From Pseudomonas chlororaphis subsp. chlororaphis (GTDB lineage: Bacteria; Pseudomonadota; Gammaproteobacteria; Pseudomonadales; Pseudomonadaceae): DNA of 64,000 nt. Each line of letters starts with the position of its first letter. Positions within the stretch are counted from its first letter, which is position 1. A model generated the notes under the pieces. That model was not told the DNA's origin and did not search any database. It saw only the letters and a program-made list of their open reading frames with translations. The position numbers and the translations under genes are program-made. Shown one piece after another: positions 38,554-48,614 of this stretch. The DNA is taken from assembly GCF_003945765.1 (NCBI RefSeq), contig NZ_CP027712.1:5332001-5396000 (forward strand). The letters are read 5' to 3'.

Positions 38554-40077
38554 ATGACCGTGATCAAGCAAGACGACCTGATTCAGAGCGTTGCCGACGC
38601 CCTGCAATTCATTTCCTACTACCACCCCGTGGACTTCATCCAGGCGATGCACGAAGCCTACCTGCGCGAAGAATCGCCAGCGGCCCGTGACTCCATGGCG
38701 CAGATCCTGATCAACTCGCGCATGTGTGCCACCGGCCACCGCCCGATCTGCCAGGACACCGGTATCGTCACCGTATTCGTACGCGTGGGCATGGACGTGC
38801 GCTGGGACGGCGCGACCATGAGCCTGGACGACATGATCAACGAAGGCGTGCGTCGCGCTTACAACCTGCCGGAAAACGTCCTGCGGGCCTCGATCCTCGC
38901 CGACCCGGCGGGCGCTCGTAAAAACACCAAGGACAACACCCCGGCGGTCATCCACTACTCCATCGTTCCCGGCAACACCGTGGAAGTGGACGTGGCGGCC
39001 AAGGGCGGCGGCTCCGAGAACAAGTCGAAAATGGCCATGCTCAACCCGTCCGACTCGATCGTCGACTGGGTGCTGAAGACCGTTCCGACCATGGGCGCCG
39101 GCTGGTGCCCGCCGGGCATGCTCGGCATCGGCATCGGCGGCACCGCCGAGAAAGCCGCGGTGATGGCCAAGGAAGTGTTGATGGAGTCCATCGACATCCA
39201 CGAGCTGAAGGCCCGCGGCCCACAGAACCGTATCGAAGAGATGCGCCTGGAGCTGTTCGAGAAGGTCAATCAGCTGGGCATCGGCGCCCAGGGCCTGGGT
39301 GGCCTGACCACCGTGCTCGACGTGAAGATCATGGACTACCCGACCCACGCCGCTTCCCTGCCGGTGTGCATGATCCCGAACTGCGCCGCGACCCGTCACG
39401 CGCACTTCGTGCTCGACGGCTCGGGCCCTGCGTCCCTGGAAGCGCCACCTCTGGACGCCTACCCGGAAATCGTCTGGGAAGCCGGTCCGTCGGCCCGTCG
39501 CGTCAACCTCGACACCCTGACCCCGGAAGAAGTGCAGAGCTGGAAGCCGGGCGAAACCGTCCTGCTCAACGGCAAGATGCTCACCGGTCGCGACGCCGCC
39601 CACAAGCGCATGGTCGAGATGCTGAACAAGGGCGAAACCCTGCCGGTGGACCTCAAGGGTCGCTTCATCTACTACGTCGGCCCGGTCGATCCGGTCGGTG
39701 ACGAAGTGGTTGGCCCAGCTGGCCCGACCACCGCGACGCGGATGGACAAGTTCACCCGCCAGATCCTCGAGCAGACTGGCCTGCTGGGCATGATCGGCAA
39801 GTCCGAGCGCGGCCCGACCGCGATCGAAGCGATCAAGGACAGCAAGGCCGTGTACCTGATGGCCGTCGGCGGCGCTGCCTACCTGGTAGCCCAGGCGATC
39901 AAGAAGTCCAAGGTCCTGGCCTTTGCCGAACTGGGCATGGAAGCGATCTACGAGTTCGAAGTCAAAGACATGCCGGTCACTGTCGCGGTCGACAGCAAAG
40001 GCGAGTCGGTGCACATCACCGGTCCTGCCATCTGGCAGAAAAAGATCAGTGAAAGCCTGGCGGTAGAAGTGCAGTAA
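38554..40077 (+). CDS. Class I (iron-sulphur) fumarate hydratase
   Basis: The protein has 507 residues from the ATG at 38554 (MTVIKQDDLIQSVADALQF). This oxygen-sensitive 4Fe-4S enzyme interconverts fumarate and malate. Conserved segments include MCATGHRPICQDTGIVTVFV in part (cysteine ligand region), GSENKSKMAMLNPS, GAQGLGGLTTVLDVKI and the beta-subunit part GPTTATRMDKFTRQILEQTG with KGGAA-like GGAAYLVA. It is a fused alpha-beta form. Ribosome site GAGGAG precedes the start. A terminator follows. The dicarboxylate-sensing system lies immediately downstream. Confidence 0.95.
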   Translation: MTVIKQDDLIQSVADALQFISYYHPVDFIQAMHEAYLREESPAARDSMAQILINSRMCATGHRPICQDTGIVTVFVRVGMDVRWDGATMSLDDMINEGVRRAYNLPENVLRASILADPAGARKNTKDNTPAVIHYSIVPGNTVEVDVAAKGGGSENKSKMAMLNPSDSIVDWVLKTVPTMGAGWCPPGMLGIGIGGTAEKAAVMAKEVLMESIDIHELKARGPQNRIEEMRLELFEKVNQLGIGAQGLGGLTTVLDVKIMDYPTHAASLPVCMIPNCAATRHAHFVLDGSGPASLEAPPLDAYPEIVWEAGPSARRVNLDTLTPEEVQSWKPGETVLLNGKMLTGRDAAHKRMVEMLNKGETLPVDLKGRFIYYVGPVDPVGDEVVGPAGPTTATRMDKFTRQILEQTGLLGMIGKSERGPTAIEAIKDSKAVYLMAVGGAAYLVAQAIKKSKVLAFAELGMEAIYEFEVKDMPVTVAVDSKGESVHITGPAIWQKKISESLAVEVQ

Positions 40078-40096
40078 GCGCTGCTTGCTGTTACCC

Positions 40097-40132
40097 AAGG
40101 CGGCGTTGCTCGATGAGCAGCGCCGCCTTTTT
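40097..40132 (+). terminator. Intrinsic terminator of fumarase
   Basis: A 9-bp stem aaggcggcg/cgccgcctt with inner tgctc/gagca pairing is followed by a T run, 20 bases after the stop. Confidence 0.88.
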
Positions 40133-40223
40133 CATGCCTGGCCGGGCAAGGACTGTCCACGATCAACGAAGCCTCGGACAGGCGTGTTATCTTTCCTGCC
40201 CCCTTTCAGCCTGCCCTTGACTC

Positions 40224-41983
40224 ATGGTCCAGATCTCCCGCCCGCTGCGCTTGACCTTCTATACCCTGGTGATTCTCGCCGGCGCCGTGGTCAGCGCGAC
40301 CTTCGCCATGCGCCATGCCGAGCGCCAGGCGCTGGAGGACGATGCCGCCCGCGCCAGCGAGCAACTGGCGCTGTATGCCAACTCCCTGCATACCCTGATC
40401 GAACGTTACCGCGCCCTGCCCGCCGTGCTGGCGCTGGACCCGGAACTGCGCTCGGCGCTCAAGGGCCCGGTCGGCCCACAGCAGCAGGACGCCCTGAACC
40501 GCAAACTGGAACAGATCAACGGCGCCGCCCGCTCCTCGACCCTGGAGCTGCTGGACCACACCGGCCTCGCCGTGGCCGCCAGCAACTGGCGCCTGCCCAG
40601 CAGCTATGTCGGGCACAACTACGGTTTTCGCCCCTACTTCAGCCAGACCCGCAGCCAGGGCAGCGGACGCTTCTATGCGGTGGGCGTCACCAGCGGCATT
40701 CCCGGTTATTTCCTCTCCAGCGCGGTCAAGGGCGAGCAGGAGCAGTTCCTCGGCGCCATGGTGGTGAAACTGGAATTTCCCGAACTGGAGCGCGAGTGGA
40801 GCCAGGGCAGCGACACCCTGCTGGTCAGCGACGCCCGGGGCATCGTGTTCATCGCCAACCAGCCGGGCTGGCGTTATCGCCAGTTGCGCCCGCTGTCGGA
40901 CAGCGACCGCGCCGAACTCCAGGCCACCCGGCAATACGACAAGCAACGGCTGACGCCGCTCGAACATCGACCGCTGCGACGCTTTGACGACGACAGTACG
41001 CTGACCCGGGTCGAGGGCCCGGACGGCAGCGTCGACTACCTGTGGGAATCCCTGCCCCTGGCCACCGAAGGCTGGACCCTGCATTTGCTGCGGCGTCCGC
41101 AGATCGCTTTTGAGGACCGCCGCAATGCCGGCCTGGCCGCGGCCGGTGCCTGGCTGACCCTGGTATTCCTGCTGCTGTTCCTCAATCAGCGCTGGCGCCT
41201 GGCCAGGCTGCGCCAGCGCAGCCGTGAGGAGCTCGAACGCCTGGTCGAGGAGCGCACCCGCGACCTGCGTACCGCCCAGGACGGCCTGGTGCAATCGGCC
41301 AAGCTGGCGGCCCTGGGGCAGATGTCCGCGGCCCTGGCCCATGAAATCAATCAGCCGCTGACCACCCAGCGCATGCAGTTGGCCACCCTGCGCTTGCTGC
41401 TCGATCACGGGCGGGTCGACGAGGCCTACCAGGCCCTGAAACCACTGGACGATATGCTGACCCGCATGGCCAGCCTCACCGGCCACCTGAAAACCTTCGC
41501 CCGCAAAAGCCCCAGCGGCCTGCGCGAACGCCTGGACCTGGCGGCGGTGGTGGATCAGGCCCTGCAACTGCTGGACACCCGGCTGCGCGACGAACAGGTC
41601 GACACACACTTGCAACTGACGCGCCCGGCCTGGGTCCGCGGCGATGCCATACGCCTGGAGCAGGTGCTGATCAACCTGCTGCGCAACGCCCTGGACGCCA
41701 TGCGCGACAAGCCCCTCAAGCACCTGGAAATCCGCCTCGAAGCCGACCAGCAACTGTGGAGCCTGAGCGTCATCGACAGCGGTGGCGGCATCGCCGAAGA
41801 ACACCTGCCGAACGTCTTCGATCCATTCTTCACCACCAAGCCGGTGGGCGACGGCCTGGGCCTCGGCCTGGCGGTGTCCTACGCTATCGTCCACGAACTC
41901 GGTGGACGCCTGAGCGCCGGCAACCAGGGCCAGGGCGCGATCTTCACCCTGAGCCTGCCCATCGACCTGGAGGCGCATATCCC

Positions 41984-41990
<7 letters not shown>
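40224..41990 (+). CDS. Sensor histidine kinase, DctB/MifS type
   Basis: The protein has 588 residues. Two helices (~7-29 and ~298-320) enclose a ~270-residue periplasmic double-Cache sensor. The coiled linker leads to a HisKA domain with LAHEINQPL (His373) and a HATPase domain with [16 protein letters not shown] and [14 protein letters not shown]. The '[18 protein letters not shown]' core is the DctB class. Its stop overlaps the regulator start by 7 bases. With kgtP downstream it corresponds in layout to the MifS/MifR system that controls 2-oxoglutarate uptake in P. aeruginosa; that assignment is inferred from context. Confidence 0.93.
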
Positions 41991-43318
<1,328 letters not shown>

Positions 43319-43349
43319 TGCCCGAGGAGATGTTTTATCCGGGCCATCC

Positions 43350-43432
43350 CTATCGCGGGCAAGTCGGATCGCCGCCCGCTCGCTCCTACAGAAGCGACGG
43401 GATCCTTGTAGGAGCGAGGCTTGCCCGCGATG
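43350..43432. repeat. Paired REP-type element, family 1
   Basis: tatcgcgggcaag (43351-43363) with ctcgctcctaca (43379-43390), then inverted tgtaggagcgag (43408-43419) with cttgcccgcgat (43420-43431). This is a mirrored pair of the 'gtaggagcgaggcttgcccgcgat' core, 32 bases after the response-regulator stop. Confidence 0.8.
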
Positions 43433-43452
43433 ACGTCCTCCCAAACGCTGCT

Positions 43453-43506
43453 CAATCGGCAAGTTTCCGCTCGCACACCCCAGGCAATGAGCGGATTTCC
43501 GCTCAT
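43453..43506. promoter_or_regulatory. Two phased upstream activator sites for kgtP
   Basis: Site 2 contains the perfect palindrome ATGAGCGGATTTCCGCTCAT (43487-43506; 9-bp arms). Site 1 (from 43453) shares CAAT-N7-TTTCCGCTC with it. The two CAAT starts are 32 bases apart, three helical turns, as expected for cooperative NtrC/DctD-type activators. The likely ligand is the regulator encoded at 41984-43318. Confidence 0.7.
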
Positions 43507-43546
43507 TAAAATCTCAAGACCCTTCTAAACCGGGCCTTTCGGCTCC

Positions 43547-43562
43547 TGGCACAGCTCCTGCT
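43547..43562 (+). promoter_or_regulatory. Sigma-54 (-24/-12) promoter of kgtP
   Basis: TGGCACAGCTCCTGCT matches the consensus TGGCACGN4TTGCW at all fixed positions but two, with correct GG-to-GC spacing. It lies 62 bases before the kgtP start and ~41 bases downstream of the palindromic activator site. Confidence 0.8.
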
Positions 43563-43623
43563 ATAGCTCCAGCAGGCTGCGTTTCGGCGCGCTCCACAAA
43601 AACAATTAAATGAAGGATCCGTC

Positions 43624-44946
43624 ATGGATAACTCGCAAACCCTGCCTCTTGGGTCGGCAGCTGCGCCTGCCAAAGAAAAGACCACCGCCAGCCGCCTGAA
43701 ATCGATCTTCAGCGGTTCGGTCGGCAACATGGTCGAGTGGTACGACTGGTACGTCTACGCCGCCTTCTCCCTGTACTTCGCCAAAGTCTTCTTCCCCAAG
43801 GGCGACACCACCGCACAACTGCTGAACACCGCCGCGATCTTCGCCGTGGGCTTCCTGATGCGTCCGATCGGCGGCTGGCTGATGGGGCTCTACGCTGACC
43901 GCAAGGGCCGCAAGGCCGCGTTGATGGCCTCGGTGCTGCTGATGTGCTTCGGCTCGCTGATCATCGCCCTGACTCCCGGCTACGAGACCATTGGCGTCGG
44001 CGCCCCGATCCTGCTGGTCCTGGCGCGCCTGATGCAGGGCCTGTCGGTCGGCGGCGAATATGGCACCTCGGCCACCTACCTCAGCGAGATGGCGACCAAG
44101 GAACGTCGGGGCTTCTTCTCCAGCTTCCAGTACGTGACCCTGATCTCCGGCCAGCTCATCGCCCTGGCGGTCCTGATCGTGCTGCAGAACGTGCTGACCA
44201 CTGAAGAGCTGCAATCCTGGGGCTGGCGCATTCCGTTCGGCATCGGCGCCCTGTGCGCGATCGTCGCGCTGTACCTGCGTCGTGGCATGGAAGAAACCGA
44301 GTCCTTCACCAAGAAGAAGGAAAAACCGAAAGAAAGCCTGATGCGCACCCTGATGCGTCATCCGAAAGAGCTGATGACCGTGGTCGGCCTGACCATGGGC
44401 GGCACCCTGGCCTTCTACACCTACACCACCTACATGCAGAAATACCTGGTGAACACCGTCGGCATGAGCATTTCCGACTCCACCACCATTTCCGCGGCGA
44501 CCCTGTTCCTGTTCATGTGCCTGCAACCGGTGGTCGGCGCGCTGTCGGACAAGATCGGCCGCCGTCCGATCCTGATCGCCTTCGGCATCCTCGGTACCCT
44601 TTTCACCGTGCCGATCCTCACCACCCTGCACACCGTCCAGAGCTGGTGGGGCGCGTTCTTTCTGATCATGGCGGCGCTGATCATCGTCAGCGGCTATACC
44701 TCGATCAACGCGGTGGTCAAGGCCGAGCTGTTCCCGACCGAGATCCGCGCCCTGGGCGTGGGCCTGCCCTACGCGCTGACCGTATCGATCTTCGGTGGCA
44801 CCGCCGAATACATCGCGCTGTGGTTCAAGAGCGTCGGCATGGAAACCGGTTACTACTGGTATGTCACCGCCTGCATCGCCGTGTCGCTGCTGGTCTACAT
44901 CACCATGAAAGATACGCGCAAACACTCGCGGATCGAGACTGACTGA
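43624..44946 (+). CDS. kgtP: 2-oxoglutarate/C5-dicarboxylate MFS permease (KgtP type)
   Basis: The protein has 440 residues with 12 predicted helices of the metabolite:H+ symporter family. Residues GNMVEWYDWYVYAAFSLYFA and FLMRPIGGWLMGLYADRKGR are close to E. coli KgtP, as are RLMQGLSVGGEYGTSATYLS and TTYMQKYLVNTVGM. KgtP imports 2-oxoglutarate with protons. A GAAGGA ribosome site is present. The upstream sigma-54 promoter and the two-component genes before it suggest induction by external dicarboxylate. Confidence 0.92.
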   Translation: MDNSQTLPLGSAAAPAKEKTTASRLKSIFSGSVGNMVEWYDWYVYAAFSLYFAKVFFPKGDTTAQLLNTAAIFAVGFLMRPIGGWLMGLYADRKGRKAALMASVLLMCFGSLIIALTPGYETIGVGAPILLVLARLMQGLSVGGEYGTSATYLSEMATKERRGFFSSFQYVTLISGQLIALAVLIVLQNVLTTEELQSWGWRIPFGIGALCAIVALYLRRGMEETESFTKKKEKPKESLMRTLMRHPKELMTVVGLTMGGTLAFYTYTTYMQKYLVNTVGMSISDSTTISAATLFLFMCLQPVVGALSDKIGRRPILIAFGILGTLFTVPILTTLHTVQSWWGAFFLIMAALIIVSGYTSINAVVKAELFPTEIRALGVGLPYALTVSIFGGTAEYIALWFKSVGMETGYYWYVTACIAVSLLVYITMKDTRKHSRIETD

Positions 44947-44951
44947 CCGGC

Positions 44952-44984
44952 AAAAAAAGCGCGAGGGTGCAAGGCCCTCGCGCT
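44952..44984. terminator. Hairpin after kgtP
   Basis: A perfect 10-bp stem agcgcgaggg/ccctcgcgct with a 7-base loop. The run of A before it gives a T run only on the minus strand; on the plus strand it is a hairpin without U tract. Confidence 0.6.
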
Positions 44985-45004
44985 GTGGCGTCATCAGGTA
45001 AAGC

Positions 45005-45054
45005 CTATCGCGGGCAAGCCTCGCTCCTACAGAAGCGGGGCTTGCCCGCGATAG
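45005..45054. repeat. REP-type inverted repeat, family 1
   Basis: Arms ctatcgcgggcaagcc (45005-45020) and ggcttgcccgcgatag (45039-45054) are a perfect 16-bp inverted repeat around tcgctcctacagaagcgg. It matches the elements at 43350 and 48491. Confidence 0.8.
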
Positions 45055-45417
45055 CCGCGACGCAGCCGCTCCACGATCAAGACACGCCCTCCAGCTTCCG
45101 TAGCAAGCCCTCCGGCATTCATCGCCAACAGCATTCCCGCCCCTGTCGGGCAAACCGTTGATCGTGATTTTTCGACGGTGCGGACAGGTTAATGACCGGT
45201 TAATGCCCAGCCCTCACTCTACCTCCATCGAAATCGGTATCGGCGCCTCAAACGCGGCAGAAGCAGGAAAGAGGCTTTATGCAGCGATTCTTGACGCCAT
45301 AAACATCTATTAATTCGATATTTTTAAGCATTTATTTGCGCTTTTTAATCAAATTAACTGGCGTAGTATCCATTTCATACCCACTGCACAAAACTCACCG
45401 AACCTGGAGTGACCCTC
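45055..45417. promoter_or_regulatory. Non-coding region with AT-rich tract upstream of the repeat protein
   Basis: No gene is seen. From 45291 to about 45370 the sequence is strikingly AT-rich for this chromosome (ttaattcgatatttttaagc and attaactggcg). TTGACG at 45291 could be a -35 element, but no well-spaced -10 follows. The tract is a plausible MvaT target. The start of the next gene has a weak gGAGTGa ribosome site. Confidence 0.45.
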
Positions 45418-45759
45418 ATGAAAAGCAAACTGATCCTCGCCCTGACCCTTTCCGTACTGGCTGCCAATACCTTTGCCGCCGATGGTTACGACCGCACCGG
45501 CTCGGCTACTTTCACCTCGGGCAGCTCGGCCAGCGCCAGCCTGGCTTCCGACGGTTTCGATCGCACCGGCACCGCCGCCGCTATCGCGTCCGATGGCTTC
45601 GATCACACCGGCACCGCAGGCGCAGTCGCTGCCGACGGCTTCGATCGCACCGGGACTGCCGCCGCCATCGCCTCCGATGGCTTCGACCACACCGGTACCG
45701 CAGGCGCAATCGCTGCCGACGGCTTCGATCGCACCGGGACTGCCGCCGCCATCGGCTAA
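45418..45759 (+). CDS. Exported tandem-repeat protein
   Basis: The protein has 113 residues. A Sec signal peptide (MKSKLILALTLSVLAANTFA) precedes a first unit DGYDRTGSA with a serine/alanine-rich insert. Five exact-length 14-residue repeats of the form [SA]DGFD[RH]TGTA[AG]A[IV]A then run to the stop (45547-45756, 42 bases each). Units alternate RTGTAA and HTGTAG, so the real period is 28 residues. There are no cysteines and no known domain. Acidic-aromatic DGFD motifs could bind metal or self-assemble, but this is speculation. The gene stands alone between an AT-rich promoter region and a terminator-like hairpin. Confidence 0.85.
   Translation: MKSKLILALTLSVLAANTFAADGYDRTGSATFTSGSSASASLASDGFDRTGTAAAIASDGFDHTGTAGAVAADGFDRTGTAAAIASDGFDHTGTAGAIAADGFDRTGTAAAIG
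45547..45756 (+). repeat. Five 42-bp in-frame tandem repeats
   Basis: Copies at 45547, 45589, 45631, 45673 and 45715. Copies 1/3/5 are alike and copies 2/4 are alike (copy 2 and copy 4 differ at only a few bases), indicating duplication of an 84-bp dimer. Confidence 0.9.
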
Positions 45760-45777
45760 CCCTCAGGGATGCCCCGC

Positions 45778-45807
45778 AGCCCGGCTTCGGCCGGGCTTGG
45801 TTGTTTA
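45778..45807 (+). terminator. Terminator-like hairpin after the repeat protein
   Basis: An 8-bp stem agcccggc/gccgggct with a TTCG tetraloop is followed by the T-rich tggttgttta. Confidence 0.7.
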
Positions 45808-45902
45808 TGGCCCGGGGAAAACCGCACGCCGCAAGGCTGGCATTCACTTTCAATGGCTTGCACTATGGCGGCCTTCCCTCTTTGTCCGCGCAAGAGCCTG
45901 CC

Positions 45903-46532
45903 ATGTCCGAAGACATCCATTACTACGAACCCGCCCAGGGCCACGGCCTGCCCCACGATCCGTTCAACGCCATCGTCGGCCCCCGCCCGATCGGCTGGAT
46001 TTCTTCCCAGGACCAGCAAGGCCGGCTGAACCTGGCGCCCTACAGCTTTTTCAACGCCTTCAATTACATTCCACCGATCATCGGTTTCTCCAGCGTCGGT
46101 CGCAAAGACAGCCTGAACAACATCGAGCAGACCGGCGAGTTCGCCTGGAACCTCGCCACCCGCCCGCTCGCCGAGCGGATGAACCAGAGCTGCGCGGCCG
46201 TGCCGGCCGAGGTCAATGAGTTCGAACTGGCGGGGCTGACGCCCGTGGCCTCGAAAGTGATTGCGGTGCCGCGGGTAGCCGAAAGCCCGGTGTCCTTCGA
46301 GTGCAAGGTCACCCAGATCATTCAACTGCAGCGCGCGGATCAGGAGTTGGTGCCCAGCTGGCTGATCCTCGGCGAAGTGGTCGCCGTGCATATCGCCAAG
46401 TGGCTGCTCAAGGACGGAATATACGACACCGCCGCGGCAGAGCCGATTCTGCGCGGCGGCGGGCCGGCGGATTATTTCCAGCTGGGGCCAGAGGCCTTGT
46501 TCAAGATGTTCCGCCCGGGGGCGGTCAGGTAG
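45903..46532 (+). CDS. Flavin reductase-like (DIM6/NTAB) family protein
   Basis: The protein has 209 residues from the ATG at 45903 (MSEDIHYYEPAQGHGLPHDP). The FMN-binding split-barrel motifs are FNAIVGPRPIGWISSQDQQG, NLAPYSFFNAFNYIPPIIGF and DSLNNIEQTGEFAWNLAT. These proteins bind FMN and often reduce flavins or act on small aromatics; the substrate is unknown. The open frame extends far upstream through the repeat gene, but that is out-of-phase sequence. Confidence 0.88.
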   Translation: MSEDIHYYEPAQGHGLPHDPFNAIVGPRPIGWISSQDQQGRLNLAPYSFFNAFNYIPPIIGFSSVGRKDSLNNIEQTGEFAWNLATRPLAERMNQSCAAVPAEVNEFELAGLTPVASKVIAVPRVAESPVSFECKVTQIIQLQRADQELVPSWLILGEVVAVHIAKWLLKDGIYDTAAAEPILRGGGPADYFQLGPEALFKMFRPGAVR

Positions 46533-46575
46533 CTTCTCAAACCAACTAGCTGCTCAGATCAGGTAGCGACCCGGA

Positions 46576-46815
46576 TCAGGCCGTTGCCCAGGCCAGTTCG
46601 CCGTCTTCGGTCACGTCGATCAACTGCTCAAGCTTCTGCGCGGCAGCCTGGTCGGCGTCATGGGCGGTCTTGAATTTCTGGTCGTCGAGGACCTTGTGAA
46701 AACGCGGTGCCCCTGAACCACCCAGGGCCTTGACCGCGATGGCGGCGCTGTAGCCCCCTTCACCTGGAACCACGGCGGAAACCGCTTCGTATGCTGCAAA
46801 CTCTTTACGTGCCAT
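46576..46815 (-). CDS. Conserved small hypothetical protein
   Basis: Seventy-nine residues from the ATG at 46815 (MARKEFAAYEAVSAVVPGEG), chosen because AGGA lies ~9 bases upstream; an ATG 11 codons earlier (46848) is possible. The sequence is soluble, with a probable beta-rich first half (YSAAIAVKALGGSG) and a helical second half (AHDADQAAAQKLEQLIDV). No domain recognised. It follows the monooxygenase gene on the same strand by 42 bases. Confidence 0.7.
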   Translation of the reverse strand: MARKEFAAYEAVSAVVPGEGGYSAAIAVKALGGSGAPRFHKVLDDQKFKTAHDADQAAAQKLEQLIDVTEDGELAWATA

Positions 46816-46857
46816 GTTGCTGGTCCTGGCCAATGGAAAGTCGGCCATTCTAAACCC

Positions 46858-47223
46858 TCAACTGGCCAGCTGGTGTACCGGTGCCCCGTTCAGTTGCGCG
46901 TATTCGCCTTCGGCCTGGGCCGCCGAGACGTCTCTGAAAGTATGGAAATCCAGGCTGTTGACCACCAGGTCCTGGACCAGCTCGGCGAAGATCGCCATGG
47001 CCGGCGAACAGAAGTAATCGGTCATCGCCTGCTGGCTGCTCCAGAATCCGGATATCAGCCACAGGTCAGCGTCGCACTGCGAATGCTGCAAGGCGAACTG
47101 CAGGCAACCTGTGGCCTGGCGGGATGGTTCGATCAGACTGCTCAAGCGAGCACCCAACTCCGTTGAGCGGCCGGCGCGGGCGCGAACGAATGCCATGTGG
47201 CTGACGGGAATATGCGTGGACAT
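46858..47223 (-). CDS. Antibiotic biosynthesis monooxygenase (ABM) domain protein
   Basis: The protein has 121 residues, one ABM ferredoxin-like domain: VSHMAFVRARAGRSTELGAR, then GCLQFALQHSQCDADLWLIS and FWSSQQAMTDYFCSPAM. ABM proteins are cofactor-free monooxygenases, heme-degrading enzymes or unknown. The tail (YAQLNGAPVHQLAS) is variable. It may be co-transcribed with the downstream 79-residue protein. Confidence 0.85.
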   Translation of the reverse strand: MSTHIPVSHMAFVRARAGRSTELGARLSSLIEPSRQATGCLQFALQHSQCDADLWLISGFWSSQQAMTDYFCSPAMAIFAELVQDLVVNSLDFHTFRDVSAAQAEGEYAQLNGAPVHQLAS

Positions 47224-47554
47224 GTGCGACCCTCCCAGGGTGGTGTCGAGGCAGCCATGGGACGGGCTGCGACAGGATCCAAGATTAAGCGCCCGACGTA
47301 ATGCTCGTTAGTCGATTCCTGCCGGCCTATTGCACAATCCTGCGAGTCTTGCCCGGGAACGCCGAATCCTGCCCGGCAAGCGGAAAAAACCCACAACGTT
47401 GTTTCAAGCAAGTGACAGCCCGCGCACAGGAGTCGGCTCTACTCACGCGCGCACGCGTGGCAGGATCAGGCAAGATTTACGCAGGAATCGCCTACCCCTG
47501 GCGCTTGCACAAATTTAAGCTGTGGCCATTCGCAATCTTCCCGGAGGGGCCTTC
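47224..47554. other. Divergent promoter region, ABM gene / AraC gene
   Basis: 331 bases without a credible gene. A strong ribosome site (ccggagggg) precedes the AraC-type ATG. A repeated cctgcc/cctgcccgg pattern (47318-47380) could be an operator; nothing more definite is visible. Confidence 0.4.
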
Positions 47555-48484
47555 ATGTCATCGCTCGAAACCCAGCAGCCGCCACTGGATGCGGAGATGG
47601 AAAAACAGCGGGCGGAGCTGGCCGGGATCATTGCTCGCAATACCGGCGAAGACGGCAGCTATGCCACGGCGATCCAGTCGCTGTTCGTCTCGCGCCACAG
47701 CCACTCCCACGATTTCGCCTCGGTGCTGGCCCAGCCGGCCCTGTGCATCATGGCCCAGGGGCGCAAGGAAGTGCGGCTGGCCGACGAGGAGTTCAACTAC
47801 GACCCGCTCAACTATCTGGTGGTCTCGGTTTCCATGCCATTGAGCGGGCGCCTGGCCGATGTCTCGCCGCTGGAGCCGGTCCTGGCCCTGCGCCTGGACA
47901 TCGACCCGGCCGAGATCAGCACGCTGATCGCCGATGCCGGGCCGTTGGGGGTGCCGAACCGTCCTGTCGGCCGCGGCCTGTATGTGGAACGCCTGGACAC
48001 GCCGATGCTCGACGCCGTGCTGCGCCTGACCCGCCTGCTGGACACGCCCAAAGACATCGCCATGCTCGCGCCGCTGATTCGTCGGGAAATTCTCTACCGG
48101 CTGTTGCGCAGCCCACAGGGCCACCGGTTGTATGAGATCGCCATCGCCAATAGCCAGAGCCACCGGGTCAGCCAGGCCATCAAATGGCTGAACGGCAACT
48201 ACGAGCAACCGCTGCGCATCGACGATCTGGCGCGAGGGGTGAACCTCAGCGTGTCCACCCTGCACCACCGTTTCAAGGCCATGACCGCCATGAGCCCCTT
48301 GCAGTATCAGAAGCAACTGCGCCTGCAGGAAGCCCGGCGCCTGATGCTGACTGAAGGGCTGGAGGCGTCCGCCGCCGGTTACCGGGTCGGCTACGAAAGC
48401 CCTTCGCAGTTCAGCCGCGAATACAGCCGCCAGTTCGGCGCCCCGCCGCTGCGCGACATGGCGCGCCTGCGCAGCAGCGTCTGA
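47555..48484 (+). CDS. AraC family transcriptional regulator
   Basis: The protein has 309 residues from the ATG at 47555, just after the GGAGGGG ribosome site. The N-terminal domain (AraC_N type) has QPALCIMAQGRKEVRLADEE and YLVVSVSMPLSGRL. Two helix-turn-helix motifs lie at the C-terminus (INDLARGVNLS-like IDDLARGVNLSVSTLHHRFK and AAGYRVGYESPSQFSREYSR). The regulated gene is unknown; the divergent ABM gene is a candidate. Confidence 0.92.
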   Translation: MSSLETQQPPLDAEMEKQRAELAGIIARNTGEDGSYATAIQSLFVSRHSHSHDFASVLAQPALCIMAQGRKEVRLADEEFNYDPLNYLVVSVSMPLSGRLADVSPLEPVLALRLDIDPAEISTLIADAGPLGVPNRPVGRGLYVERLDTPMLDAVLRLTRLLDTPKDIAMLAPLIRREILYRLLRSPQGHRLYEIAIANSQSHRVSQAIKWLNGNYEQPLRIDDLARGVNLSVSTLHHRFKAMTAMSPLQYQKQLRLQEARRLMLTEGLEASAAGYRVGYESPSQFSREYSRQFGAPPLRDMARLRSSV

Positions 48485-48490
48485 TTCCCC

Positions 48491-48590
48491 TTGTAGGAGC
48501 GTGCTTGCTCGCGATAGCCGCAAGGCGGCGCTCTATCTGTCGCACGGCGTCATCCTTGACCCGCATCGCGAGCAAGCTCGCTCCTACAGA
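48491..48590. repeat. Paired REP-type element, family 1
   Basis: tgtaggagcg (48492-48501) with ttgctcgcgat (48505-48515), and inverted atcgcgagcaa (48565-48575) with cgctcctaca (48580-48589), about 50 bases apart, between convergent genes. Confidence 0.82.
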
Positions 48591-48614
48591 AAACCATCTC
48601 GCTTCAAAAGGCTG

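Noticed and set aside
43350..43432. Possible CRISPR-like or insertion-sequence end
   Set aside because: Paired inverted cores without regular spacers or a transposase; it matches the Pseudomonas REP families repeated elsewhere in the window.
45581..45853. Minus-strand repeated open frame opposite the tandem-repeat protein
   Set aside because: An antisense reading of the same DNA repeats; the plus-strand product has a signal peptide and correct start.
45336..45902. Upstream extension of the flavin reductase-like protein through the repeat gene
   Set aside because: It reads the 42-bp repeats out of frame as an arginine-rich string; the ATG at 45903 starts the real domain.
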